Assembly: GCA_021832085.1 (NCBI GenBank)
Contig: JAKBLM010000037.1
Location: forward strand, 1 to 42,867
Direction: 5' to 3'
Length of the DNA stretch: 42,867 nucleotides
Origin: Acidobacteriota bacterium
Lineage (GTDB): Bacteria > Acidobacteriota > Terriglobia > Acidiferrales > UBA7541
Of this stretch, positions 8,908-20,789 are shown in pieces; the first letter of the stretch is position 1, and each line of letters begins with the position of its first letter. A model generated the notes under the pieces. The model was not told the DNA's origin. It saw only the letters and a program-made list of their open reading frames with translations, and made no database searches. A program made the translations under genes and the position numbers.

Positions 8908-9132
8908 GTGAATAACGAGAAGAAAGGCTCAACACTGGAAACCCGAAAAGCTGCCAGCCTGGGCGACAGACGGCGGAAACACAGACATTGGGAAGTCACC
9001 GTTTACTACCACGACGGCAAGAAATTCGCCCGGGTATACATCGACCGGGCACGCGCCGAGCGATTCGCCGAGCGCCAGCAGAAGTCTCCCGTGGTGCGTA
9101 CAGCCAAAGTGAAAGAGGTGCACCGGTCGTGA
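8908..9132 (+). CDS. small basic hypothetical protein
   Basis: A 74-residue, highly charged product starting VNNEKKGSTLETRK with a compact core RHWEVTVYYHDGKKFARVYI followed by a helix (RARAERFAERQQK). The core could be a small beta-beta-beta-alpha fold. The GTG start is a choice among weak options and no strong ribosome binding site is seen. The stop overlaps the start of the next small gene (GTGA), which supports it being a real translated gene. Function unknown. Confidence 0.5.
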   Translation: MNNEKKGSTLETRKAASLGDRRRKHRHWEVTVYYHDGKKFARVYIDRARAERFAERQQKSPVVRTAKVKEVHRS

Positions 9133-9284
9133 AGTGGCTTTTCCTGAAGCGCGTGGTGACGGGCGATGGTTGCGGACCTTTGCTCTTCTATCTGATGGTT
9201 GCTATCACGGTGGTGCTTCTCGGATACTTTGCCGATTTCTGGGTGAGGTTTGGAGCGCATATGCGGCTGCTGCCGGGCTTATAG
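9129..9284 (+). CDS. small single-pass membrane protein
   Basis: A 51-residue protein (MKWLFLKRVVTGDGCGPLL at the N-terminus) with one strong transmembrane helix, LLFYLMVAITVVLLGYFADF. The GTG start overlaps the preceding stop codon in a GTGA junction, with GAGGTG 10 bases upstream, implying translational coupling with the basic protein before it. It ends 46 bases before tRNA-Gly. No family recognised. Confidence 0.55.
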   Translation: MKWLFLKRVVTGDGCGPLLFYLMVAITVVLLGYFADFWVRFGAHMRLLPGL

Positions 9285-9330
9285 CTCAAGTAGCCCGGGC
9301 TGCCGGGAATCTGGTAGACTGTCGTGTGAT

Positions 9331-9404
9331 GCGACCGTAGTTTAGGGGTAGAACGGCAGCTTGCCAAGCTGCAGGCGGGAGTTCGAGTCTCCTCGGTCGC
9401 TCCA
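9331..9404 (+). tRNA. tRNA-Gly (anticodon GCC)
   Basis: The acceptor stem GCGACCG pairs with CGGTCGC and the CCA end is encoded at 9402-9404. The anticodon stem GCAGC/GCTGC closes the loop TTGCCAA, whose centre reads GCC (9363-9365). The T arm GGAGT-TCGAGTC-TCCTC-like and a D loop with GGGG are present. It decodes GGC and GGU glycine codons. Confidence 0.95.
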
Positions 9405-9530
9405 AAGCGCAGCTTTTCTTTTTCCTACTCCTGCTTTTCTGGCAGGATCCCACCTACTGTTCCGAAACCGGCGCGTGCGATTTTGGCAAGCGGCGAGAAA
9501 GTGCTAGGCTTCGGCTGACACGCGCCCCCA

Positions 9531-10118
9531 ATGATGCCGAAAATTCACGTCGCGGTGGGAAGTTTGAGGCGGCCGAAGCTGAACGCCGTATGGGAAGCCC
9601 TCAATGTTCTCGGCCCGACGCTCGACGCCAACGCGCAATTCGATGTCGACGGGGTAGATGTGCCGAGCGGCGTGCGCCACACGCCGCTGAGCCGGGCCGA
9701 GACGATGGCCGGCGCCAAAGCGCGCGTCGAGGCGCTCGAACGGCTGGCACGCGAGCGCAACGAGCCGTGGCGCTACCTGGTGGGCCTGGAGGGCGGCCTC
9801 GACGTGATCGAGGAAAACGGCGCGCGGGCGGTCTTTCTGCACAACTGGGCCTACGTCGCCGACCGCTCGGGACAGGGCAGCTGGGGGCAATCGGGAAGCA
9901 TCCTGCTGCCCGAGGCGCTTGCCGCGGAAGTGGTGGACCGCGGGATCGAATTGGGCGAGGTGATCGACGAGTTCGCCGGCAGCAACGGCATTCGCGATGC
10001 GCAGGGAGCCTGGGGCGTGCTGTCGCAAAACCTGATCACTCGGCAGGACGCGTTTCGCATTGCCGTGATCAACGCGTTCGCGCCGTTTTACAATGGCGCG
10101 ATCTACGGGCGCCGCTGA
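9531..10118 (+). CDS. yjjX: DUF84 family inosine/xanthosine triphosphatase
   Basis: A 195-residue cytosolic protein of the YjjX/DUF84 group, which hydrolyses non-canonical nucleoside triphosphates (ITP, XTP) and so keeps them out of nucleic acids. Visible family features are the N-terminal VAVGSLRRPKLNAV (nucleotide-binding start), PLSRAETMAGAKARVEAL, and the conserved VGLEGGLDV turn. It ends with a hydrophobic segment before NGAIYGRR. The gene begins 126 bases after tRNA-Gly and is followed after 39 bases by thymidine kinase, a fitting nucleotide-metabolism neighbour. Size and motifs match the family. Confidence 0.82.
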   Translation: MMPKIHVAVGSLRRPKLNAVWEALNVLGPTLDANAQFDVDGVDVPSGVRHTPLSRAETMAGAKARVEALERLARERNEPWRYLVGLEGGLDVIEENGARAVFLHNWAYVADRSGQGSWGQSGSILLPEALAAEVVDRGIELGEVIDEFAGSNGIRDAQGAWGVLSQNLITRQDAFRIAVINAFAPFYNGAIYGRR

Positions 10119-10157
10119 GGGCGCCGGGCCGAGGAAAAGCGGAGGGCGGAGGACGAA

Positions 10158-10790
10158 GTGGATATCGTCAAGGGCAACATGGGTTGGATCGAAGTGATCG
10201 TCGGCCCGATGTTTTCGGGCAAGAGCGAGGAGTTGATTCGGCGCCTGCGGCGGGCGGAAATCGCGCGCCAGCGGGTGCAGATCTTCAAGCCGGCGATCGA
10301 CCGGCGCTACGCGGTCGCCGAGATCGTCTCCCACTCGGGCCTGGAAATCGGGTCGGACCCGGTGGGCGGCGCGGCGGAAATCCTGGCCCGCGTGGACGCG
10401 CGAACTGAGGTGGTCGGCATCGACGAGGCGCAATTCCTGGGGGAAGAGCTGATCGAGACGGCGACCAACCTGGCCAACCTCGGCAAGCGCGTGATCGTTG
10501 CTGGGCTCGACACGGATTTTCTCGGCCGGCCGTTCGAGCCGATGCCGCGCCTGCTCGCCATCGCCGAGGAGATCACCAAGCTGCTGGCCATCTGCGTGCG
10601 CTGCGGCAATCCCGCTGTCCACACCCAGCGGCTGGTGAAGTCGGAAGACCTGATCGTCGTCGGCGCGGCCGGGATGTACGAGGCGCGGTGCCGCCGCTGC
10701 TTCGAGCCGCAACTGGCGCAGCAGGGTCCGGCAGCGGGCGAGAAAGCCGGTCGGTTGTCGGACGCGGCCGCGGTCGAGGAGCCGAAATAA
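10158..10790 (+). CDS. tdk: thymidine kinase
   Basis: Phosphorylates thymidine with ATP in the salvage pathway. The P-loop GPMFSGKS is at residues 16-23 and the DEAQF motif with the catalytic-base region is at 89-93. Structural zinc cysteines are C146 and C149 (CVRCGNPA) plus C178 and C181 (CRRC). The lasso-like segment before the C-terminal zinc site is of normal length. At 210 residues it fits type II thymidine kinases, with a charged C-terminal tail. GTG at 10158 has GGAGGACGAA just upstream; a start at residue 8 (MGWIEVIVG) is also possible. Confidence 0.95.
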   Translation: MDIVKGNMGWIEVIVGPMFSGKSEELIRRLRRAEIARQRVQIFKPAIDRRYAVAEIVSHSGLEIGSDPVGGAAEILARVDARTEVVGIDEAQFLGEELIETATNLANLGKRVIVAGLDTDFLGRPFEPMPRLLAIAEEITKLLAICVRCGNPAVHTQRLVKSEDLIVVGAAGMYEARCRRCFEPQLAQQGPAAGEKAGRLSDAAAVEEPK

Positions 10791-10851
10791 CCGCCGGAAC
10801 GGAGCGGGCGGCAAGGGCCGGTGAGGCCGGCCGGGATAGGGAGGTCCTGCG

Positions 10852-11859
10852 GTGAAAATCGAGGCCCGCGCACCCACGCGCATCGATCTGGCCGGTGGCA
10901 CGCTGGATATCTGGCCCCTGTACCTGTTTCACCCTGGCGCGGTAACGGTGAATTGCGCGATCACGCGCCATGCCCACTGCGTGGTCGAGCCGCGGCCGGG
11001 GCGGGCAATCGAACTGATCTCGCGCGACACCGGCCTGCGGGAGCGTTTCCCCTCCTTGGCGGCGCTCGCCAGCCGCGATCATTACCGCTTGCCGCTGCTG
11101 GCACATCTGGTGCGGCATTTCCGGCCGCAGGGCGGGTTGCGGGTGGTGACCGATTCGCAGGCGCCGGCCGGCGCGGGCATTGGCGGCTCGAGCGCAATGG
11201 CCGTGGCGCTGTGCGCCGCGCTGGAACGGTTGACCGGGGGAAGGCTGGGCCGGCTCGGCTGGATTCACACGAGCCGCGACATCGAAGCGGTGGTGATCGG
11301 CGCGCCCGCCGGAACGCAGGATCACTACCCGGCGGCGTTTGGCCGCGTGGCCGCGCTGCATCTGGATACGGGCGGGGAATGGCGCGAAGCATTGCCGGGA
11401 GATCCCGCCGCGCTCGAGCGGCGGCTGGTGCTTTGCTACACAGGCAAGCCGCGGCAATCGGCGATCAACAACTGGCGGGTCTTCACGGCGCACATCAACG
11501 GCGAGCGGCAGGTGCGGCGCAACCTGGCGGCAATCGCCGGCGTCGCCCGGGCGATGCGCGAAGCCGTGGCGAGCGAGAACTGGCGCGAGGCGGGCCGGCT
11601 GATGCGTGAAGAATGGAATTTCCGGCGTCGCAACCTGCCGACGATCTCGACGCCCCTGATCGACCGCATCCTCGCGCGAGCGCGGCGGCAGGGCGCGATG
11701 GCGGGCAAAGTGTGCGGCGCAGGCGGTGGCGGATGCCTGGCGCTGCTGATCGAGCCCGAGGCGCGGGAGCGTGTCGAAGCGGCGGTTCGCTCGGCCGGTG
11801 GCGAGCTGCTGCCCTGCCGGATCGACCTGCATGGAGCGCGCGTCAAGACGTTCGACTAG
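10852..11859 (+). CDS. GHMP family sugar kinase
   Basis: A 335-residue cytosolic kinase. The N-terminal motif RAPTRIDLAGGTLDIWP resembles sugar-type GHMP kinases such as D-glycero-D-manno-heptose 7-phosphate kinases. The ATP-binding motif PAGAGIGGSSA is at 105-115. The third GHMP motif KVCGAGGGGCLALL is near residues 285-298. A GAPAGTQDHYPAAFG stretch carries the usual substrate-site aspartate. The GTG start has GGGAGGTCC directly upstream. It follows tdk by 61 bases. The exact sugar cannot be read from the sequence; heptose-phosphate or fucose-type substrates are the likeliest. No other envelope-sugar gene is nearby. Confidence 0.85.
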   Translation: MKIEARAPTRIDLAGGTLDIWPLYLFHPGAVTVNCAITRHAHCVVEPRPGRAIELISRDTGLRERFPSLAALASRDHYRLPLLAHLVRHFRPQGGLRVVTDSQAPAGAGIGGSSAMAVALCAALERLTGGRLGRLGWIHTSRDIEAVVIGAPAGTQDHYPAAFGRVAALHLDTGGEWREALPGDPAALERRLVLCYTGKPRQSAINNWRVFTAHINGERQVRRNLAAIAGVARAMREAVASENWREAGRLMREEWNFRRRNLPTISTPLIDRILARARRQGAMAGKVCGAGGGGCLALLIEPEARERVEAAVRSAGGELLPCRIDLHGARVKTFD

Positions 11860-12004
11860 CCAAGGGCGCGGCTTTGCCTAGCGTGGGGCGGGCCGCGGCG
11901 CGCGGGATTTGGCCCGGGCTATCGGGTCCGGGAACGTCCAGGCCGGGACCAATGATGGTTGCGCCGGCCGGACTGGAACTGGAGTAAAATACCACTCAGA
12001 AGCC

Positions 12005-12838
12005 ATGCGGCGAGCCGTGCTGCTTTCGGGCATGCTTGGGTTTGCCTCCCTGCTTTTCGGGGCAGGCAAGGCCGCTCTTCCGATGCGTGCCGCCGCAACT
12101 GCGCAGCAACCGATCACTCCACCCGCCAAGAAAGAAACCAAACTCACCGAACAAAACAAGATCCTGATCTTGCGGGAGGTGGATGGGGACTTCGTCCGGG
12201 TGGTGCGGCCGCTGCCCTCGATCAAATCGGGGTTTCAAATCAAGCCGGACGGCAAGGTGGACGAAGAGGCGCTGCAATCGGCGTTGATGAGAAGCCTGCC
12301 GGCGGCCAAGGCCGGCGAGCGGGTGCAAATCACTGGAATCGAATTCCATAGGAAATCGATTCGAGTGAACATCAATGGCGGAAGCCACCCGCACAAGAGC
12401 CTGCGGCAGCGCATCCACTTCTCCGTCGGCCTGCCGATTCCCACCGCGCAGGTGATAAAAGAGCAGCCGCAGGGCCTGGTCAAGGTGGGCTCGACGCTGG
12501 TCGTCGAATTCGGGCAGCCGGTGCCGAATATTACCCCGGCGCAACTGGAGAAGTACCTCTCGCCGTTCCTCAGTTTTGCGGACGGGCGCTCGGCGTCCCA
12601 GATCTGGGTCGACAGCCTGCCGCCGAAGTTCAAGAACGGGATCGCCAATCATCAGGCGGTTGTCGGCATGGACCGGACCATGGTGCTGGCCGCGCTGGGC
12701 CGCCCGGGGCACAAGGTGCGCGACTTCAGCCCGACCGGAGTCATGACCGAGGACTGGATCTATGGCCGCCCGCCGGGGAAGACGGTCTTCGTTACCTTCC
12801 TGGGCGACCAGGTGATCCGCGTAAAGATGTTTCCCTGA
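12005..12838 (+). CDS. secreted hypothetical protein
   Basis: A 277-residue product with signal peptide MRRAVLLSGMLGFASLLFGA. A Thr/Lys linker (PPAKKETKLTEQNK) and a mixed alpha/beta body follow. The body contains IEFHRKSIRVNINGG and a C-terminal part (AVVGMDRTMVLAALGRPGHK, DWIYGRPPGKTVFVTF) resembling the SmpA/OmlA-like beta-lactamase-inhibitor-type fold often found in envelope proteins. That resemblance is an inference from pattern only. ATG at 12005 was preferred over an upstream frame opening because it starts directly at the signal peptide. Neighbours give no functional hint. Confidence 0.65.
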   Translation: MRRAVLLSGMLGFASLLFGAGKAALPMRAAATAQQPITPPAKKETKLTEQNKILILREVDGDFVRVVRPLPSIKSGFQIKPDGKVDEEALQSALMRSLPAAKAGERVQITGIEFHRKSIRVNINGGSHPHKSLRQRIHFSVGLPIPTAQVIKEQPQGLVKVGSTLVVEFGQPVPNITPAQLEKYLSPFLSFADGRSASQIWVDSLPPKFKNGIANHQAVVGMDRTMVLAALGRPGHKVRDFSPTGVMTEDWIYGRPPGKTVFVTFLGDQVIRVKMFP

Positions 12839-12850
12839 TTTTTCCCATGT

Positions 12851-14927
<2,077 letters not shown>

Positions 14928-14955
14928 GAAAGGACGTTGCGTGAGCGGGAGGGAC

Positions 14956-14982
14956 GGCGCCGGTGAAGTCGACCCCGGCGCC
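14956..14982 (+). promoter_or_regulatory. GC-rich stem-loop between gap and pgk
   Basis: GGCGCCGG (14956-14963) and CCGGCGCC (14975-14982) can form a perfect 8-bp stem with an 11-base loop. There is no T tract after it, so a strong intrinsic terminator is unlikely. It may stabilise the upstream gap mRNA or mark a processing point that sets different gap and pgk levels. Confidence 0.4.
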
Positions 14983-15038
14983 GAGCGGGGCGCCATCAAG
15001 ATTTCAAGATCTGCAATTGCATTCATAGGGGATATCCA

Positions 15039-16244
<1,206 letters not shown>

Positions 16245-17021
16245 ATGGCCACGAGTTCGCGGCCGCGCGTGCCGGTGATCGCCGGCAACTGGAAGATGCA
16301 CAAGACTCGGGCGGAAACGCGGGAATTTTTCGCCGCGTTTCTGCCGCTGGTCGCCCGAACGAGCGAGTGCGAAATCGTGGTGGCGCCGGCGTTCACCGCG
16401 CTTGCCGACGCCGTGGCCGCGACAAAGGACTCGCCCGTGATGATCGCGGGCCAGGACCTGCACTGGGAGCCGCAAGGGGCGTTCACCGGCGAGGTTTCGG
16501 CCGGCATGCTGGTCGAAACAGGTTGCCGCGCGGTGCTGATCGGGCATTCCGAGCGCCGCGAGCATTTCGGCGAAACCGACGAGATGGTGGCGCGGAAACT
16601 GCGGGCGGCGCTCGAAGCCGGGCTGCGGCCGATCGTCTGCGTCGGCGAAACGCTGGGCGAGCGGGAAGGGAACCGGACGGAGGAAATTCTCGAGCGCCAA
16701 TTCCACGGCGCGGTCGGCGCGTTGACCGCGCGCGATTTCTCCCCTATCCTATTGGCTTATGAGCCGGTGTGGGCGATCGGCACCGGGCGCACCGCAACGC
16801 CCGAGCTCGCCGCCGAGGCGCACGGGTTCCTGCGAACCCTGGTTGCCACCCGGTTCGGCCGCGAGGTGGCTGCTGCGACACGGATTCTCTACGGCGGCAG
16901 CGTCAAACCGGGGAATATTCGCGGACTGATGGCGCAAGAGCAGATCGACGGGGCGCTGGTGGGCGGGGCCAGCCTCGAAGCCGCGTCGTTTGCCGCGATC
17001 GTTAATTTTCGAGAGGGGTGA
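16245..17021 (+). CDS. tpiA: triosephosphate isomerase
   Basis: Interconverts dihydroxyacetone phosphate and glyceraldehyde-3-phosphate. The catalytic lysine K17 is in NWKMH, the electrophile H101 in IGHSERRE and the catalytic base E173 in AYEPVWAIGTG. The phosphate-gripping loop follows that glutamate, and the C-terminal LYGGSVKPGN and GGASL motifs are present. At 258 residues it has normal length. ATG begins immediately after the pgk stop; secG follows 12 bases downstream. Confidence 0.97.
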   Translation: MATSSRPRVPVIAGNWKMHKTRAETREFFAAFLPLVARTSECEIVVAPAFTALADAVAATKDSPVMIAGQDLHWEPQGAFTGEVSAGMLVETGCRAVLIGHSERREHFGETDEMVARKLRAALEAGLRPIVCVGETLGEREGNRTEEILERQFHGAVGALTARDFSPILLAYEPVWAIGTGRTATPELAAEAHGFLRTLVATRFGREVAAATRILYGGSVKPGNIRGLMAQEQIDGALVGGASLEAASFAAIVNFREG

Positions 17022-17033
17022 AGATTTCACGCT

Positions 17034-17507
17034 ATGCCGGCCAAGATGAAGTGGTCTATTTCGTTCGCGATTGGGGCGTTACTGCTGTGGGTTGGCTGGC
17101 TGGTGCCGTTTTTCCTCTCCACGTTCTTCGTCCTGCTTTGCATCGTGCTGGTGCTGATCATCCTGATGCAGAGCGGCTCGGCGGCCGACCTGGCCGGGGC
17201 GTTCGGCGGCGCCGGTAGCCAAACCGCCTTCGGACCGCGCTCGGCGGCAACTTTCCTCACCAAAGCCACCGTGTGGTGCGCGGCGATGTTCATGGTCGCC
17301 GCGCTGCTCATCAGCCTCCGCTCTCCGAAGGGCTTGCCGGGCATCGGCTCGGTGCTCGCGAAGACCCCGTCGACGCCTACGCAGACGACGAGCCTGCCGG
17401 CTCCTGCTCCTGCTCCTGCTCCGGCCCCAGCCAAGCCGGCCGTGCCCGTGCACCTGCCTCCGGCCACGCCGCCGGCGGCTCCGGCCAAGAAGCCCGCGAA
17501 ACACTAG
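17034..17507 (+). CDS. secG: preprotein translocase subunit SecG
   Basis: A small inner-membrane subunit of the SecYEG channel that helps export of unfolded proteins. The diagnostic core is VLILMQSGSAADLAGAFGG followed by SQTAFGPRSAATFLTK and a last membrane helix (CAAMFMVAALLISL). The product is 157 residues, longer than most SecG. An extra hydrophobic segment lies at the N-terminus (about 8-25), and a Pro/Ala-rich tail of about 55 residues follows the last helix. It is the last gene of the glycolysis cluster and lies 107 bases before tRNA-Leu, an arrangement seen in many bacteria (tpiA-secG-tRNA-Leu). Confidence 0.92.
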   Translation: MPAKMKWSISFAIGALLLWVGWLVPFFLSTFFVLLCIVLVLIILMQSGSAADLAGAFGGAGSQTAFGPRSAATFLTKATVWCAAMFMVAALLISLRSPKGLPGIGSVLAKTPSTPTQTTSLPAPAPAPAPAPAKPAVPVHLPPATPPAAPAKKPAKH

Positions 17508-17614
17508 GGTCTGCTTCGCGATAGCGGCAGAGTGCCTGATCGACGGCGGCCGAGCCGTCAGACTTGCCTCGGGCGAAGGCGACGTTTAGAATTCTGGGCG
17601 ATAGATTTCCCCAC

Positions 17615-17699
17615 GCGGAAGTGGCGGAATTGGCAGACGCACCATCTTGAGGGGGTGGCGCCGCAAGGCATGTGGGTTCGAATCCCACCTTCCGCACCA
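17615..17699 (+). tRNA. tRNA-Leu (anticodon GAG)
   Basis: The acceptor stem GCGGAAG pairs with CTTCCGC, with encoded CCA at 17697-17699. The anticodon stem CCATC/GGTGG closes the loop TTGAGGG, whose centre reads GAG. A long variable arm, typical of leucine tRNAs, and the T arm GTGGG-TTCGAAT-CCCAC are present. Its 3' end resembles a fragment at 20790-20826 (see there). Confidence 0.95.
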
Positions 17700-17814
17700 A
17701 CCAGATCCGCTTTTTTCAGTGAGTTACAACATCAGTTTGCGCCCGTGTACCCGAAATGGACCCTTCGTCTCGTGACCCAACAGCAACGAAGCAGGCACGC
17801 TTGGGCGAGGTCGC

Positions 17815-17945
17815 GGAGGCTTGTGGCGTGCTTCCTTCGCTTCTCTATGGCGTCGGTGCTGTCGATCCGCTGACGCTTGTCGCTGCTCCCCTGATTCTGG
17901 CGGTCATCACGCTCGCCGCCTGCCCAATTCCCTCGCGGCGCCCTC
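17815..17945 (+). pseudogene. remnant of an ADOP/MacB-type permease C-terminus
   Basis: A plus-strand frame reads LLYGVGAVDPLTLVAAPLIL followed by AVITLAACPIPSRR. This matches the last transmembrane helix and post-helix motif (DP-T, then iPArrA) of FtsX/MacB-like permeases, including the acidobacterial duplicated orphan permeases. Only about 40 residues remain and the usual DP-LR-E ending is lost. It lies between tRNA-Leu and the TPR gene. The match is by pattern, not a database hit. Confidence 0.5.
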
Positions 17946-17961
17946 TCGGCTGCTTGTCGGC

Positions 17962-19965
17962 TTATTTAGGTTTGCTGGTCGTATACGAGGCGCTCGTCCA
18001 GAACAGCCGGAAGCGCGAGTATCGCGAATAGTTGTGGTAGGCCTTGCTGCCGTAAAGGATGTACATGTCGACGCGTTCGGGCAGCCACAGATCCACCGGA
18101 TGCGAATGGAATTTCACCAGGCGATAATCGATGGAAAAATGATCTCGCCCGAGGGGCAGCACCTTTGCCTGTTCGACCAGATCCGTCTCCAGGTGCATCA
18201 CGTGTACACCCTTTTCGGAAAGCCATGCGATTCCCTGGATCGCGAGCAGCCGGCTGCCCGAAAGAGTCTGCCAGCTTAACAAAGGGGCGATCGGGCGGTC
18301 GGTCCGTTGCGTGAAGCGAACGATCCAGGCAGGCCGGTCCTCCCAGCTGCCCAGCCCCTCGCAAGACCAGGAAAAGGCGCTCCGGAAGTCGGGATGGAAA
18401 ACCAGAGCCAAACCAGGCGCGCCGAGCCCGATGAACGGCGAGCCCATCCTGCGCAGGTTCGGAGTCGGCTGGCGGAGTTCATCGAGAGTGAAAACGCCAG
18501 GACGGATCTTGTCGACGGAGACCAGGTAGCGGAATCTTTCTGTGAAGGGCTCTCCCACGATTCCGTTGTGATTGATTTCCACCGACTGGTATTCCTCGGT
18601 GGCGGAAAACTCCTGTAGGTCTTTTACCCATTTCACGGCCTGTTTGCCCGCTTCCCGGAGGATCTGAGACAGGTGGCACGCGGCCCCGGTAACAACGGCA
18701 GGCCGCACGGCGTCGACGTCGGGTGGCGCCCAGTTTTCCTTCGGCAACAAGGCAGCGGTGTTTCGCGCCCGGAATTCCGGCGCCGGAGCGACCGTCGGTC
18801 CGGCAATGGGCTGTGCGGCCACGGGCGCACTCTCTGCCGGGACGCCGGCACGAGTGGGTGAATGCCTTGCTTTTGGCGACGCTTCCTTCGCCACGCGCGG
18901 CGCCGGAGGCTGGCGCAGTTCCCGGATCATCGCGCGCACCCGGCCGTCTGCGGGATTGTGAGGATTCTCTTTGAGGAACAGTTTGAATGTGGCAATGGCC
19001 TGCTGACGGCGGCCAAGACCGGCCAGCGCCTCGCCGAGAACCAGGCGGGTGACGTTAGCCTTCTTTCCTCCTGTTTTCAACGCGCGCACGGCGTGCTGGC
19101 GCGCGCTTGGGTAGTTCTTTTCGCGCAGGTAACAACTGGCCAGAATCCATTGCGCCGCCCAGGACCTTGGCAGTTGCGTGACCACCCTGTCGAGCATCTG
19201 AATGGCGCCCGGGTAATCACGCTGATCGTAATGCACGATCGCCAGCGCCAGGAGCGCGCTCGTCTGCGTCGGATCGACGGAAACAGATTTTTCCAGGTAG
19301 GGAATTGCCTGCACCGGCTGGTTCTCGCGCAAGTAGCTCAGCCCCATCAGATAGTTCACGCCGGGATGCGCCGGCGCCAATTCGAGCGCTTTCTTTAGAG
19401 ATCTCTGGGCCTTCAATATCTTGTTGGATTTCAAATCCTTTTCCGCTTGCTGCACTTCTCGTTGAGCCGCCGGCGCCAGCAGAAACTGCCGCGATCGCGT
19501 GACCACCGATTCCGGTTCCTTGCCCGACGGGTACAGATAGATGTGAACTCGGGCCGTTGCGCCGTCGGAATTGGGAAGAATGACGTACTGCTCCTCGGGT
19601 CTATACCCCCGGGCTTCAACGCGAATTGTGTATGTTCTTCCGACCTGTAGCTCTTGGAACCTCCATTGCCCTGCTCCGAATGGAACCGGGAACCCCGCCG
19701 ATGGCGAGTCGAGTCCGCGGATGAAGAGCGCGAGGTGGGGATGAATTGTCAATACGCTTCCCGACACGGCCGTGACGGCTACGAGGATGGAGCCGGTATA
19801 GAAGGTTTGCTGAGTGGGGCTTACTGGCGTCGAACCCCGCTGTGGGATCGCGACCCGCTGGGCGCTGGCGAAGCAGGGCAGGAAAAAGAGGAGCAGGGCA
19901 GCGGAACAGAAACGTGACCAGAGACCCAGGGTGGCCGCCAGGAATAACGGAGAAGATCTTGGCAT
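17962..19965 (-). CDS. secreted TPR-repeat protein
   Basis: A 667-residue exported protein. The signal peptide runs from PRSSPLFLAATLG to LPCFASAQ. A beta-sandwich-like PEGA-type module (residues 50-140, VEARGYRPEEQYVIL) comes next, then about five tetratricopeptide repeats (AQRSLKKALELAPAHPGVNY, AIPYLEKSVSVDPTQTSALL and so on). A Pro/Ala linker leads to a C-terminal beta-rich domain of about 230 residues (FRYLVSVDKIRPGVF, LVKFHSHPVDLWLPERVDMY). The C-terminal part resembles other acidobacterial hypothetical proteins but has no assigned role. ATG at 19965 has GAGGTGG a few bases upstream. It is probably a periplasmic protein-protein interaction scaffold. Confidence 0.82.
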   Translation of the reverse strand: MPRSSPLFLAATLGLWSRFCSAALLLFFLPCFASAQRVAIPQRGSTPVSPTQQTFYTGSILVAVTAVSGSVLTIHPHLALFIRGLDSPSAGFPVPFGAGQWRFQELQVGRTYTIRVEARGYRPEEQYVILPNSDGATARVHIYLYPSGKEPESVVTRSRQFLLAPAAQREVQQAEKDLKSNKILKAQRSLKKALELAPAHPGVNYLMGLSYLRENQPVQAIPYLEKSVSVDPTQTSALLALAIVHYDQRDYPGAIQMLDRVVTQLPRSWAAQWILASCYLREKNYPSARQHAVRALKTGGKKANVTRLVLGEALAGLGRRQQAIATFKLFLKENPHNPADGRVRAMIRELRQPPAPRVAKEASPKARHSPTRAGVPAESAPVAAQPIAGPTVAPAPEFRARNTAALLPKENWAPPDVDAVRPAVVTGAACHLSQILREAGKQAVKWVKDLQEFSATEEYQSVEINHNGIVGEPFTERFRYLVSVDKIRPGVFTLDELRQPTPNLRRMGSPFIGLGAPGLALVFHPDFRSAFSWSCEGLGSWEDRPAWIVRFTQRTDRPIAPLLSWQTLSGSRLLAIQGIAWLSEKGVHVMHLETDLVEQAKVLPLGRDHFSIDYRLVKFHSHPVDLWLPERVDMYILYGSKAYHNYSRYSRFRLFWTSASYTTSKPK

Positions 19966-20411
19966 CGGCCACCTCGATTGAGGCCAAATTTGCCTAAGCA
20001 CGAGCAATCGGAAGGCCAAGAGAGCGGCATTCGTCAAGCTGTTCTCCTGCGGAAAGTTGAAAACCTATCCCCTCGGCCGCAAATCCACCCCGAGCGATAT
20101 GGCGCAGACAACCCAAGCAGCCGTGCGCGAGATCGCTCAGTATTGGAACAAGAGCCTGCGGAGTACTGGGTTCTCGTCCGCCTTCCGTTCCATAAATCCC
20201 ACTGGCGTCATAGCACTTAAGGGCCAAGACCAGCCGATTTGAGCGCATGAACGCTAGATTTTTTTGCGCCGAAATTGCGTGCATTTTCCGCAACAGGTGA
20301 CACCGCTACGGGTGTACCCTGAAGGCAAATCTCCCGTCCAAGAGGTGTCCGATCAAGGCACTTCTCGCGATCCTGGGGGCTATGCGGGCCAGGGAGTAAA
20401 GCGAGGCAAGC
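19966..20411. other. intergenic stretch without a recognisable gene
   Basis: About 450 bases between the TPR gene start and a small possible reading frame. Short frames here lack ribosome binding sites and family resemblance. An imperfect palindrome, ACACCGCTACGGGTGT, lies near 20299-20314. The TPR gene's promoter should be at the left end. Confidence 0.4.
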
Positions 20412-20591
20412 ATGGCGAAGGAGGAAGTGGAAACAGAAGCGGCGAGTCGCGTGGCAAAGTCAGATGAACTGCTAATCGAAACCCGGGAACTGGGCTTTGT
20501 GCCGCTGGCCCAACTGCATCAGGGGCTGCACGTCCGCGGCGTCGGCCCAGGCGAGTGGAACGAAGTGTTGAGCATCAGAAAGTCCGGCTGA
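20412..20591 (+). CDS. possible 59-residue protein
   Basis: ATG at 20412 opens a 59-residue frame beginning MAKEEVETEAASRVAKSDEL and ending with LSIRKSG. Acidic helices flank a central segment LIETRELGFVPLAQLHQGLH. GCGAGGCAAGC upstream is a weak ribosome binding site. No family is recognised and it may be the remnant of a longer gene in this accessory stretch. Confidence 0.3.
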   Translation: MAKEEVETEAASRVAKSDELLIETRELGFVPLAQLHQGLHVRGVGPGEWNEVLSIRKSG

Positions 20592-20789
20592 CTTTTCGAA
20601 AGAAGCAAGGCGATAGCTGGCGCGGAACTGGCCTCCCAAAGACCCCGCACCTTAAGCGCAGGAACGACTCAACGTCTCGGGGCATTGGGAATTGGCCGAA
20701 ATGTCGCTTGCCGCGTACCCCAGACGGGCTGCTGGCGGTTCTGGGGGATGAGCGGAACGAAAAATCAGGAAGTTGCATGTGCTGCAGCG

